From positions 930,001-994,000 of the forward strand of contig JAILXV010000001.1 in assembly GCA_045430285.1 (NCBI GenBank): DNA of 64,000 nt, read 5' to 3'. This DNA comes from Agarilytica sp045430285. Lineage in GTDB: Bacteria > Pseudomonadota > Gammaproteobacteria > Pseudomonadales > Cellvibrionaceae. The position numbers were made by a program, and so were the translations under genes. Positions 54,374 through 62,918 of this stretch are shown piece by piece; position 1 is the first letter of the stretch; every line of letters starts with the position of its first letter. The notes under the pieces are model-generated. The model was not told where the DNA came from and did no database searches. It saw nothing but the letters and a program-made list of their open reading frames with translations.

Positions 54374-55140
54374 TAAGACGCCGCACTACCAAACAACGCA
54401 TTCACTTTGTCTAAGTCTTCAGGGGTATCCACACCACCAGGCACCAGCTCACAGGCCTGCTCCACATGAATACGCTTACCGTTCGATAAAATTCGTAACT
54501 GTTCGAGCTTTTCATGCGCTTCCAACACTGACAATGGCCAAGTGACAAACTCATTCAACAAGCCAACTCGGTAGGCATATATGCCAATATGCCGCTGAAT
54601 TACATCGTTTTTTGGCAGTGCGGGCTGGTCTGAATCAAAGTTATCTCTCACCCAAGGGATAGGAGCCCTGGAAAAATATAATGCATAGCCATCATTATCC
54701 GATACGACTTTTACGGCATTTGAATCAAAAACCGTCTTGCTGTGGGTAATCGCTTCACTAAGTGTTGCGGCACTCGCCAACGTATAGCTGGCAAGATTTT
54801 CAGCGACTTGATTAATTACCGACGCAGGAATAAGGGGCTCATCACCCTGAACATTCACGATAATTTCATCTTCGTCTAAACCCAATGTCTGACAAACCTC
54901 TTGTAGACGATCCGTACCCGACGCATGTTCAGCTGACGTCATCACAACGTCTCCGCCGAAGCTCGTCACAGCATCAAAAATTCGCTGATCATCAGTTGCA
55001 ATAATTACCCGCTCAGTCATGCTCTTCTTTGCAGCTTGATACACTCGCTGGATCATCGTCTGACCGGCAATGTCTTTAAGCGGCTTACCTGGCAATCGCT
55101 GAGAAGCGTAACGAGCAGGAATAATGACATTAAAACGCAT
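54373..55140 (-). CDS. kdsB: 3-deoxy-manno-octulosonate cytidylyltransferase KdsB
   Basis: Activates KDO with CTP for LPS core. Nucleotide loop VIIPARYASQRLPGKPL at the start, then ASGTDRLQEV and NVQGDEPLIP, characteristic of this enzyme. Length 255 residues. It starts one base after the lpxK stop and overlaps the phosphatase gene by one base, so all are translated from one message. Confidence 0.97.
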   Translation of the reverse strand: MRFNVIIPARYASQRLPGKPLKDIAGQTMIQRVYQAAKKSMTERVIIATDDQRIFDAVTSFGGDVVMTSAEHASGTDRLQEVCQTLGLDEDEIIVNVQGDEPLIPASVINQVAENLASYTLASAATLSEAITHSKTVFDSNAVKVVSDNDGYALYFSRAPIPWVRDNFDSDQPALPKNDVIQRHIGIYAYRVGLLNEFVTWPLSVLEAHEKLEQLRILSNGKRIHVEQACELVPGGVDTPEDLDKVNALFGSAAS

Positions 55141-55141
55141 G

Positions 55142-56164
55142 CTAATTTTTCTTAATTAATGTGTTAATTTGGGAATAAAAATCTTCGAGAAACTCTTTGG
55201 GAAGAGTCATTTCTACCTTCAAGTAAAACGCACTATCACCTACAAGTGATTTACACTTTACGGCATCTTTTTCAGTCATCAAAATGACCTTGCCCACCAT
55301 ATCGGAGAAATCTTCTTCATCATAGACATGATGATCTTTAAAGGTTTTTTCCTGAAATTTCAGATTAAGTTCATCTAGTGTATCAAAAAACTTTTGAGGG
55401 TTACCCAGCCCAGCCATCGCAATCAGGTCATTGCTACCGGAAAAATGAGTCAAGGGGAAAGAATCCCCAGACACAACCTGAATAAATACCACCGGCGCGA
55501 TGCGCGTATTAAATACTTTTGTCTTCGTATCTAAAAGAGGCATTGATGAGGCGGCGCCGTTAACCAGCACCCAGTCAACTTCGTCAACTCTCTGAGGTAA
55601 CTCTCTTAATGGCCCAACAGGCAGCAATCGGCCGTTCCCCACCCCGCGAGCCCCATCGATCACAACTATTTCACGATCCCGATACATCGAGTAATGTTGC
55701 AGGCCATCATCGGCCAAAATAATGTCGCAAATATTGCCATTGCTAAGCGCACTCACCGCATCATTTCGGTTTTCGCATACGGCTAATTCACAAACCGCAC
55801 TGTGATAAATAAGATACGGCTCGTCACCTATCTCCGTGGTCGCACTTGTTTTGTTCGCAATAACAAGTCCCTGAGTGATACGGCCATACCCACGGGATAC
55901 AACACCTACCCGCAGGCCTTTACCTTGTAAAAAAGAAATTAATGCAATAATTGTAGGGGTTTTACCCGTACCGCCGACAGAGATATTACCTATGATCACA
56001 ACAGGCACAGCATACTTTTGCGCCGCTCGAGATTGAGTCTTCCGGCGAGAAGCAGCAACAGCTTTATAAAGGCTCTCGAAGGGAGAAAGCAAAGACAGTA
56101 GACCTGGTCGACCGTACCAATGCCCTTCTACCCACTGCTGAAACTTAGAAGGCTTGCTACTCAT
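55142..56164 (-). CDS. lpxK: tetraacyldisaccharide 4'-kinase LpxK
   Basis: Inner-membrane kinase that phosphorylates the lipid A precursor. N-terminal membrane-associating helix with HWYGRPGLLSLLSPFESLY, P-loop GNISVGGTGKTPT, and DDGLQHYSMYRD, the conserved DDGxQ catalytic segment. ATG 56164 (MSSKPSKFQQ) is preferred to a TTG four codons upstream. Product 340 residues. Placed between exbD and kdsB, as commonly in gammaproteobacteria. Confidence 0.96.
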   Translation of the reverse strand: MSSKPSKFQQWVEGHWYGRPGLLSLLSPFESLYKAVAASRRKTQSRAAQKYAVPVVIIGNISVGGTGKTPTIIALISFLQGKGLRVGVVSRGYGRITQGLVIANKTSATTEIGDEPYLIYHSAVCELAVCENRNDAVSALSNGNICDIILADDGLQHYSMYRDREIVVIDGARGVGNGRLLPVGPLRELPQRVDEVDWVLVNGAASSMPLLDTKTKVFNTRIAPVVFIQVVSGDSFPLTHFSGSNDLIAMAGLGNPQKFFDTLDELNLKFQEKTFKDHHVYDEEDFSDMVGKVILMTEKDAVKCKSLVGDSAFYLKVEMTLPKEFLEDFYSQINTLIKKN

Positions 56165-56200
56165 ATAATGGGTCAAACACTGCCTAGTGGTTTTCTAATG

Positions 56201-56617
56201 TTAAGCTTCGGGTGTTTTTGTTGTCATACTGAAATTCACAAAGCCCATTTCATTAGCCAAGCTCATCACAGAAATAATCGACTGATAGGAACTGTTGGAA
56301 TCGCCGGTAATAATAAACGGTATTTTAGTATCACCACCGGAAATTTCTTCCAAGGCACGACGCAAGGTATCAACTTGGTTATTTACCAATAATTTACCAT
56401 TCACCGAATAACCGCCCTGCGCATCTACGACCACGTCAATTTGTTGCTTATGCACAGGCTGTAAATCACCAGCAGCTTCAGGCAAATCAATTTTCAAATG
56501 ATTGGGTTTGGTTAAACTTGACGACACCATAAAAAAGATTAACAGCAGAAATACAACGTCGATCAGCGGTGTTAGGTTAACACCCTCGTCAGCGGTTTCT
56601 TGTCGTTTAAAGTTCAT
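56201..56617 (-). CDS. exbD: biopolymer transport protein ExbD
   Basis: 138-residue inner-membrane protein with one N-terminal helix that holds the proton-carrying aspartate in LTPLIDVVFLLLIFFMVSS, followed by a periplasmic domain. It works with ExbB and TonB to power outer-membrane receptors such as the two in this window, although in this chromosomal place (before lpxK) the natural partner is not proven. It follows exbB by six bases. Confidence 0.94.
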   Translation of the reverse strand: MNFKRQETADEGVNLTPLIDVVFLLLIFFMVSSSLTKPNHLKIDLPEAAGDLQPVHKQQIDVVVDAQGGYSVNGKLLVNNQVDTLRRALEEISGGDTKIPFIITGDSNSSYQSIISVMSLANEMGFVNFSMTTKTPEA

Positions 56618-56623
56618 AGGACC

Positions 56624-57250
56624 CTATGCCACCTTTAAATCTACACGGCGATCACCGTGGAGTGCATCAACAAGTTTTACTGCCTCTTGCTCCATCGTGA
56701 CAACCAAGGTATCTACACGACGCACAAAGAAACGATGAAAGATCATCGCAGGAATCGCAACGGTTAACCCCGCGGCCGTCGTAATAAGCGCCTCGGAAAT
56801 ACCTCCGGCTAATACTGCGGCATTGCCACCACCCTCCAAATTCAATGCGGTAAATACTTTAATCATACCAATAACCGTACCCAGTAGACCTAGCAATGGG
56901 GCAATCGCAGCAATGGTGCCGAGCATTCCCAGGAATCGCTCAAGCTCATGCACGACCTGGCTTGCAGACTCTTCAATACTGTCTTTCATAACATCCCGCC
57001 CCTGACGAGAGTTACTTAAGCCAGCTGCTAAAATACGACCCAACTGTGATGAGCGGCGCAGCTGCTTTAAGCGATCGCTGTCCAATTCATTATCACGAAT
57101 AAGTGACCATACTTGGCCGAGCTGGGCCTTAGGTGTAATTTTTGTGGGATTGAGGGTCCAGAAGCGCTCAACGACGATGGCAATCACGGCCACAGAGCAC
57201 AGTAATATTGGCAACATCAAGATACCGCCAGAGAAGACTATTTCTTGCAC
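56624..57250 (-). CDS. exbB: MotA/TolQ/ExbB proton channel family protein
   Basis: 208-residue inner-membrane protein with three helices: one near residues 9-28, and a pair at about 115-140 and 155-180 with GTIAAIAPLLGLLGTVIGMIKVF (cited by its ends GTIAA and MIKVF) and ISEALITTAAGLTVAIPAM. With ExbD it forms the proton-driven motor that energises TonB. It heads the exbB-exbD-lpxK-kdsB run, 145 bases after comEC. Confidence 0.94.
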   Translation of the reverse strand: MQEIVFSGGILMLPILLCSVAVIAIVVERFWTLNPTKITPKAQLGQVWSLIRDNELDSDRLKQLRRSSQLGRILAAGLSNSRQGRDVMKDSIEESASQVVHELERFLGMLGTIAAIAPLLGLLGTVIGMIKVFTALNLEGGGNAAVLAGGISEALITTAAGLTVAIPAMIFHRFFVRRVDTLVVTMEQEAVKLVDALHGDRRVDLKVA

Positions 57251-57395
57251 ACGTAGCTCCTAATATTTACGCCTAACAGTGTTTTAACTTATTGAATTAT
57301 CGAAGGAAACGTAGAGTACCACTAAAACCTAATAATACATTAACATCGGTAAAATTTCTGCGAGATACGCCGCAAGGTCCAGAGCCTAACGGACG

Positions 57396-59705
57396 CTAAT
57401 CAAACCACGGCTTGCTTGCCCGCTCTCGCTCAGAAAATAACCTCGATATATGATCGCTTTCTAATTCCACCGTCACGGCACCATGAACCGCCGTATTCCA
57501 GACCCTGGCCCCAATATTTTCATAACGCCTCAAAACGGCTTTCGACGGATGACGATAACGGTTCAGGTAACCCGCACTCACAACAATGTCTTTAGGATTG
57601 AGCCATTTTAGAAAATCAGAAGAAGATGAGGTATTACTGCCATGGTGAGGCGCTATCAAAATATCGATATCCTTCGGCAAATGACCGCCATTAACCAATG
57701 CCAGCTCAACCTCTTTTTCAATATCGCCTGCCAGCAGAATGGTGAGGTCAGCCACCTCAACCAGCAGCACACAGGAATCATTATTTGAGCTGCTGTCACC
57801 CAGCGTATGAATTTGAGGCCAAAGCACAGTGTATTTGATTGCTTCATGAAAAAAAGTACGACCGGATACACAAGGCTCCGCCAATCTCGCCTTATCGTGA
57901 TGATTACTTAATATTTGGGTATAGGGTAACTGCTCAACCAGCCCACTCAGTCCGCCAGCATGGTCATTGTCGCCATGGCTTATAACAATAGTGTCTATTT
58001 TTCTAATGTTTTTTGAACGAAGAAACGGTGCCACAACACCACTTCCAACGTCAAAATTATCAGATAATCTAGCGCCGGTATCATATACCAAGGTTTTACC
58101 TCCGCTATTTATAACAACGGACAAACCCTGGCCGACATCCAACACCGTCAAGATTGCGTTAACTTTCTGCTGCTGCAAAGCGTGAGAAAACCACACCGTT
58201 AACAAGAACACTCCAGCAATAGGAAATAATTTGAAGGCCTTCGGCATTAACAACAGCGCAACAGCTGCACCTGCAACAAAGAGCAACCACGAAGATCGAA
58301 CAGAAAACCACAGCTCGCCTTCAAACGTACTTAGCCACGAGAGATACATCCATAAAACATGCATGCTCCCGTCTGCAATATAAATGAATACTGACGCAGT
58401 CGCCGCGGATAACGTAGCAAGCAAGGCTGAAAAAAATAACAAGGGCATTACGACGAAAGAAATCGCCGGAACAGCGACAACATTAGCTAAAAACCCCGAC
58501 GCACTAATGGGCAAATGAAGGGCGATTAACATGATCGGTAACCCGATGGTAATAACCACCTGAGCGCGAAAAAGCCCCAGTATCCAGTTTTCACCGCGCG
58601 ACCGAAAAGCAAAGCCCAGCATAAGAACCATCACAGCTCCAAAGCTCAACCAAAAACCATTTTGAGTCGGCGCCAGGGGGTTAAGTAAAACAACGCACAA
58701 AACCACGTAGAGCAATAGGTAAAAGGGGTTAATTCTGCGTCCAAAAATGTAAAGGCTGCCGACCAACACCACCGCCCACCATGCACGCTGAGCGGGTATT
58801 CCATAACCAGACAGCGCTACGTAACACCCAGATAACATAATACTGGCAACTGCAGATATGCCCCGCACAACCCCAACAGAATATGAAAGTGGAAATACAC
58901 CCAAGAGAACACGTGCCACTACAAACCCGATTATCGCAATTAGACCTATATGCAAGCCAGAAATCGCCATTAAATGCAGCGTGCCCGTCATCCGAAAAAC
59001 CGCCCACTGCTCACGAGATATCTCGGACTTATCACCGACCATAAGTGCTTTTAATAGCGCAGCATGTTTGAAATCATCCAACACATCTGAGATAGATCGT
59101 CGTATACGTAAGATAAAAGGTACACGCGCGTCACCTGAGACATTCAAATGGGTCAGGGTACTTTTTCTCACATACCCAGTGGCCAAGACACCCGTACTGA
59201 GTAACCACGCCTGATAATCGAAGCCATCAGGGTTAACAAAGCCTCTCGGCCGTTTCAGACGCACCATAAGCGTCCACTGCTGACCCGCAACAATACTGGG
59301 CAATTCGCCATATCGTCGCCAAGACAAGCGCATTATGCGTCCAATCATGTCGTCACATTTCTCGCAGACCTCCGTATCAGTACGGTCCATGGTGAGTACC
59401 CGACCTTTAAACCGCAAGGTATTGCCGCTCACCGCAACGCCGTCTTCAATCGACAGAGTGACGAGCAGATCTACTTTCTCTAAAGACTTTGGAAGCTGGC
59501 TATCAATCACGCTCTGTAATTGCCAGGTAGTGATAATCGCGCCTACAGACATCAACCCTATAGTGCGTACCAATAGCGAACGCCGAAACAACAGCGCTAC
59601 ACTGGTCACAATACATAGTATCTGAAAAGATAAAATGGCGGTATAAAGGGGTAAGAAAGCGCCAAAACACAAGGCGAGAAGAGACAAATATCGCGGCATA
59701 TCCAT
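57396..59705 (-). CDS. comEC: DNA internalisation protein ComEC/Rec2
   Basis: Large inner-membrane channel for single-stranded DNA in natural transformation. About ten membrane helices with the competence domain block LMAISGLHIGLIAIIGF, then a C-terminal metallo-beta-lactamase-like domain with VISHGDNDHAGGLSGL and APHHGSNTSSS, the metal ligands. An N-terminal OB-like DUF4131 part precedes it. Product 769 residues from ATG 59705. Whether the cell is transformable also needs type IV pili and ComEA, not in the window. Confidence 0.95.
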   Translation of the reverse strand: MDMPRYLSLLALCFGAFLPLYTAILSFQILCIVTSVALLFRRSLLVRTIGLMSVGAIITTWQLQSVIDSQLPKSLEKVDLLVTLSIEDGVAVSGNTLRFKGRVLTMDRTDTEVCEKCDDMIGRIMRLSWRRYGELPSIVAGQQWTLMVRLKRPRGFVNPDGFDYQAWLLSTGVLATGYVRKSTLTHLNVSGDARVPFILRIRRSISDVLDDFKHAALLKALMVGDKSEISREQWAVFRMTGTLHLMAISGLHIGLIAIIGFVVARVLLGVFPLSYSVGVVRGISAVASIMLSGCYVALSGYGIPAQRAWWAVVLVGSLYIFGRRINPFYLLLYVVLCVVLLNPLAPTQNGFWLSFGAVMVLMLGFAFRSRGENWILGLFRAQVVITIGLPIMLIALHLPISASGFLANVVAVPAISFVVMPLLFFSALLATLSAATASVFIYIADGSMHVLWMYLSWLSTFEGELWFSVRSSWLLFVAGAAVALLLMPKAFKLFPIAGVFLLTVWFSHALQQQKVNAILTVLDVGQGLSVVINSGGKTLVYDTGARLSDNFDVGSGVVAPFLRSKNIRKIDTIVISHGDNDHAGGLSGLVEQLPYTQILSNHHDKARLAEPCVSGRTFFHEAIKYTVLWPQIHTLGDSSSNNDSCVLLVEVADLTILLAGDIEKEVELALVNGGHLPKDIDILIAPHHGSNTSSSSDFLKWLNPKDIVVSAGYLNRYRHPSKAVLRRYENIGARVWNTAVHGAVTVELESDHISRLFSERERASKPWFD

Positions 59706-59970
59706 GGCCAAATCACATTAAACAACGTCCTAAACGATAGAGTCTACACGCTAATAGTTCTAGCGCAACTGTATGTTGCGCAAAGCATAATACGTCATGC
59801 CCCAACGATCCGAAGGCCTGCACATTCAAGGATAAGAACAGTGTGTGGTGCGCATTTTTAACCGAAAGCACAACGCTTACCGCGAATCTTTGTCTGGAAT
59901 TTGTCTGGAAAAACGTGACCTTCCTCGGCATAATACCGGCCCACCGAATTAGGTAGCTGAACCCCTCTAC
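59706..59970. other. divergent region between comEC and the DUF2062 gene
   Basis: A 265-base region with start signals for both genes; no hairpin or small gene recognised. Confidence 0.35.
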
Positions 59971-60504
59971 ATGCCACGGAAAACGTTTAAACGCTGGTTC
60001 CCATCGCCCCAAGCAATTCGCGAGAATCCTGCGCTCAAAATTCTGGGCTCTGTAATTCACGATCCAAACCTGTTTCATCTGAACCGCCACTCGGTCTCCG
60101 TCGCGTTCTTCGTTGGTTTGTTCGTTGCCTTTATACCTGTGCCTATGCAGATTCCTATTGCTGCCGGCGGAGCGCTTTTATTTCGCTGCAATCTACCAAT
60201 ATCCGCTGCGCTGGTATGGGTAAGCAACCCTCTCACCTTTCCGATTATCTTCGTTGCATGCTACAAGCTTGGCTCTCGTATTCTGCAGCTGCCCGAAAGA
60301 AGTTTTAATTTTGAATTTAGTATGGCCTGGTTTCACTCGGAGTTTCTGCTGATATGGCAGCCGCTCTTACTCGGCTGCATATTATCGGGGCTGTTTTTTG
60401 GCTGTCTTGGTTATGTTGCGATGCAGTGGACATGGCGCTGGCATGTTGTTAAAAAATGGGAAAAAAGAAAGCTGCGCAGACTAAAAAAACAAGTTGCGCC
60501 TTAG
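59971..60504 (+). CDS. DUF2062 membrane protein
   Basis: 177-residue protein with two or three membrane helices and the DUF2062 pattern: a basic start (MPRKTFKRWFPSPQ), then SVSVAFFVGLFVAFIPVPMQ, and ALVWVSNPLTFPIIFVACYKLG. A basic C-terminus (KKWEKRKLRRLKKQ) should stay in the cytoplasm. It is divergent from comEC, as in Pseudomonas. Function unknown; genes of this family are common near lol and comEC genes. Confidence 0.88.
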   Translation: MPRKTFKRWFPSPQAIRENPALKILGSVIHDPNLFHLNRHSVSVAFFVGLFVAFIPVPMQIPIAAGGALLFRCNLPISAALVWVSNPLTFPIIFVACYKLGSRILQLPERSFNFEFSMAWFHSEFLLIWQPLLLGCILSGLFFGCLGYVAMQWTWRWHVVKKWEKRKLRRLKKQVAP

Positions 60505-60546
60505 CCACATATTCTCGGTGTTGTATTCCTGAACAACAACATACCC

Positions 60547-61212
60547 TTACCCAGCTTCCGACCGATTAATATCGATTAACCCCATCCGTATCGCTTCAAC
60601 AACCGCCTCGCCCTTACTGTGAATATCAAGCTTTCGATAAATATTTTTAACGTGCGACGAAACCGTGTGACTAGAAATATTAAGCAAGCCGGCAATCTCC
60701 GTACTTGAACACCCTTTTGCGATACAAATAAGAATATCATTCTCGCGACTCGTTAAGCCTGCGCTCACCTCATGCAACGAAGGCGAATTTGTCATGGCTT
60801 TCAATAACGTCGGTGCGATATCGGGGTGAATATAAGACCCGTTAGTGAACATCTGCTGTATTGCCTGACACATAACAATAGGTCGCTCATTCTCCGGCAA
60901 AAAACCGGTAACACCTAATTTAGCTGCCCGTACTAACAAATCACTATTTGTTGATTTGGAGACCATCATCACATTCATTTTGGGGTCATTACATATCGCC
61001 AACGAAATGAGTTCATCACACTCATCACTCATTGTGTCACCTAAAATAATGGATAGTGAAAAAGGCGTTGATTTAAATAATAAAGCAGACTTCTTAACAT
61101 CACTGATAGCCACGACACGCTGAACAGAATGATGCCGCGCTAAAAGCTGTGCGAATTTTTTATTGTCGGCATCTGCAGAATTAAATAAAGCGACGTTATA
61201 AGTATTAGGCAT
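60547..61212 (-). CDS. LuxR-type transcriptional regulator with degenerate receiver
   Basis: 221-residue protein with a C-terminal LuxR helix-turn-helix (about 152-205): LTSRENDILICIAKGC, STEIAGLLNISSHTVSSHVKN. The N-terminal 120 residues have the shape of a response-regulator receiver but lack usual features: the acidic pair at the first strand is FNSADAD, the phosphorylation strand reads SIILGDTMSD, and the last conserved lysine region is FLPENE. It may therefore be controlled without phosphorylation. Divergent from the esterase gene, with a perfect inverted repeat between them. Target unknown. Confidence 0.82.
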   Translation of the reverse strand: MPNTYNVALFNSADADNKKFAQLLARHHSVQRVVAISDVKKSALLFKSTPFSLSIILGDTMSDECDELISLAICNDPKMNVMMVSKSTNSDLLVRAAKLGVTGFLPENERPIVMCQAIQQMFTNGSYIHPDIAPTLLKAMTNSPSLHEVSAGLTSRENDILICIAKGCSSTEIAGLLNISSHTVSSHVKNIYRKLDIHSKGEAVVEAIRMGLIDINRSEAG

Positions 61213-61557
61213 AGGTGATAGCTCTTTATTCTATTTATTCTATTTCAGCAGTCGCGCGTCACATAACCTCTCATTACCTTCCTAGAAATATTGCTTTTAA
61301 AAGAAAATATTCTTAAAAACATATAGAGGAAAAACGGCTTGCCGTATTTTTATTATTAACCACATCTACAGCACCAATTCTAGCACGCTATCGTTAACTC
61401 AGCGTGAACTAGCCCCAGCCCTCCTAGCGTTTCTCAGTTCAGAGCATATCCCCTAATCAGGGGATATGCTCTGAACAATATTACTTCTAATGTAGGTGGT
61501 CTGGTGAACACTCTAAAGCAATAGCCAGATAATAATAATTAATAACGGAGTCGCAAT
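61213..61557. other. divergent region between the LuxR-type regulator and the esterase
   Basis: 345 bases holding both promoters and a perfect 18-base inverted repeat (61437-61476). CGGAG before ATG 61558 is the esterase ribosome-binding site. A possible -10 (GATAATAAT) is near 61529-61537. No small gene seen. Confidence 0.5.
61437..61476. repeat. perfect 18-base inverted repeat
   Basis: Left arm GTTCAGAGCATATCCCCT (61437-61454), four-base spacer AATC, exact complement at 61459-61476. It is 81 bases upstream of the esterase start. There is no T-run after either arm, so it is not a normal terminator. It could be an operator for a dimeric regulator, a strong 5' RNA hairpin, or a small repeat element. 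Confidence 0.93.
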
Positions 61558-62682
61558 ATGAAAAAAACGATAAAAACGATTGCAATGGGGGTTATTGCCC
61601 CAGCGCTACTGGCACTATCCACTTTCTCATTCGCAGGAAGTTGGAAAACTGAGAACCTCAACGGCATGACAGTTTATGTCTATACCCCCACAACAAGCCC
61701 TGCCCGAAATGGCAAACGCGCGTTGATGATTAACCTCCACGGTTGTGCTCAAACAAATTCCGACCTTAAGAATGGCGGAAACTGGAAGCCGACTGCAGAC
61801 AAATACGGCATGGTCGTCGCCATTCCTGGCGTACCAGGTGGCGGTGTTATTGCAGGTTGTTGGGACTACTACGGAACGAACCAGTCTCGTAGTAATAAAT
61901 ACAACGATAATCTTATTGGCTTAGCCAACACCTTGAAAAACCGTGGCTCTCTGAATATTGACTCTAAACAAGTTTATATTAGCGGTCTCTCGTCAGGCGC
62001 TTCTCAATCCATGGTTGTAGGTTGTCTTGCACCAGAGATATTTGCAGGCGTTGGTATTAACGCTGGCCCTACGATCGGTACTTCTAGTAGCCAAATCGGT
62101 TCGGTTCAAACAAATAAAAACGCTGCCAAAAACCTATGTAATAACTGGGCAGGAAGCAGGAAAAGTCATTTTTCTACTCAAATTACGTCAGCCGTATACG
62201 GTTCATCGGACTACCTCGTCGCACAAGGCTACAGTCAGCTTAACGTTGATGTCATGAAGGCTGTTGGTAACCCACTTGGCTGGAACAAAAAGGTCAACGG
62301 TTTAGGTCATGAGTGGCCAGCTGGCGGTGGCCCTGGTGGCGCTTACATTAAAAACTCTGGTTACAACTATCCTAACGGTCTTACCGACTGGTTATGTAAA
62401 AACAACAGACGTGCTGGCGGAAGCTGTAATCCTGGCGGCGGTGGCGGCGGTGGAACACCAACCCCAACACCAACTGCAACACCTCCTCCCAGTGGCCTTT
62501 ACTGTGGAAGAACGACCAACCTAAATCATTACAATGCTGGTAGAGCAATTCGAAATGGTGTACCACCTTACGAAAACTACTCAGCGAAAGGATCATATCA
62601 ATGGTTAGGATATGCGAGTGACCGTAAACGCATAAAAGAAAGCCGTACAGGTTATTTTGTTAAAACTTCTTCCTGTCCATAA
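61558..62682 (+). CDS. secreted PHB-depolymerase-family esterase with C-terminal module
   Basis: 374-residue exported enzyme. Signal peptide (1-26, ending SFAG), alpha/beta-hydrolase domain (about 30-282) of the PHB depolymerase/CE1 type with oxyanion block LMINLHGCAQ, nucleophile S145 in GLSSG, and likely D218 and H251 (GHEWPAGGG) completing the triad. A flexible linker of seven glycines then a TPTPTPTATPPP run (293-312) leads to a 60-residue C-terminal module with HYNAGRA, SYQWLG and paired cysteines (CGR, SSCP), which may bind polymer or cell surface. Substrate could be polyhydroxyalkanoate or a plant/algal ester. A terminator follows. Confidence 0.87.
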   Translation: MKKTIKTIAMGVIAPALLALSTFSFAGSWKTENLNGMTVYVYTPTTSPARNGKRALMINLHGCAQTNSDLKNGGNWKPTADKYGMVVAIPGVPGGGVIAGCWDYYGTNQSRSNKYNDNLIGLANTLKNRGSLNIDSKQVYISGLSSGASQSMVVGCLAPEIFAGVGINAGPTIGTSSSQIGSVQTNKNAAKNLCNNWAGSRKSHFSTQITSAVYGSSDYLVAQGYSQLNVDVMKAVGNPLGWNKKVNGLGHEWPAGGGPGGAYIKNSGYNYPNGLTDWLCKNNRRAGGSCNPGGGGGGGTPTPTPTATPPPSGLYCGRTTNLNHYNAGRAIRNGVPPYENYSAKGSYQWLGYASDRKRIKESRTGYFVKTSSCP

Positions 62683-62694
62683 GTTTTGATATCG

Positions 62695-62729
62695 CCGAGG
62701 GTTGGTGCACTACCACCCTCGGTTTTTTT
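62695..62729 (+). terminator. intrinsic terminator after the esterase
   Basis: Stem CCGAGGGT (62695-62702) pairs with ACCCTCGG (62715-62722), followed by seven T. Confidence 0.92.
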
Positions 62730-62918
62730 ATTCAAGAAAAGCAAAAGTGATGAAACTTATTAATACTGGTACTCCAGAATTTATACCGCTCTCGTCATGA
62801 CCTCACGCATCAGACCAATGATGGATAAATACGAAACAGGAAGTTCGATACAGTTAGAAAGTTTGCTTAAACAGACAAAGCACCTCACCAACAACACATT
62901 ATTGTATTTAGTTATTTT
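62730..62918. other. convergent gap between esterase and lol permease
   Basis: Short AT-rich gap with no gene. No terminator T-run for the permease is evident. Confidence 0.35.
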
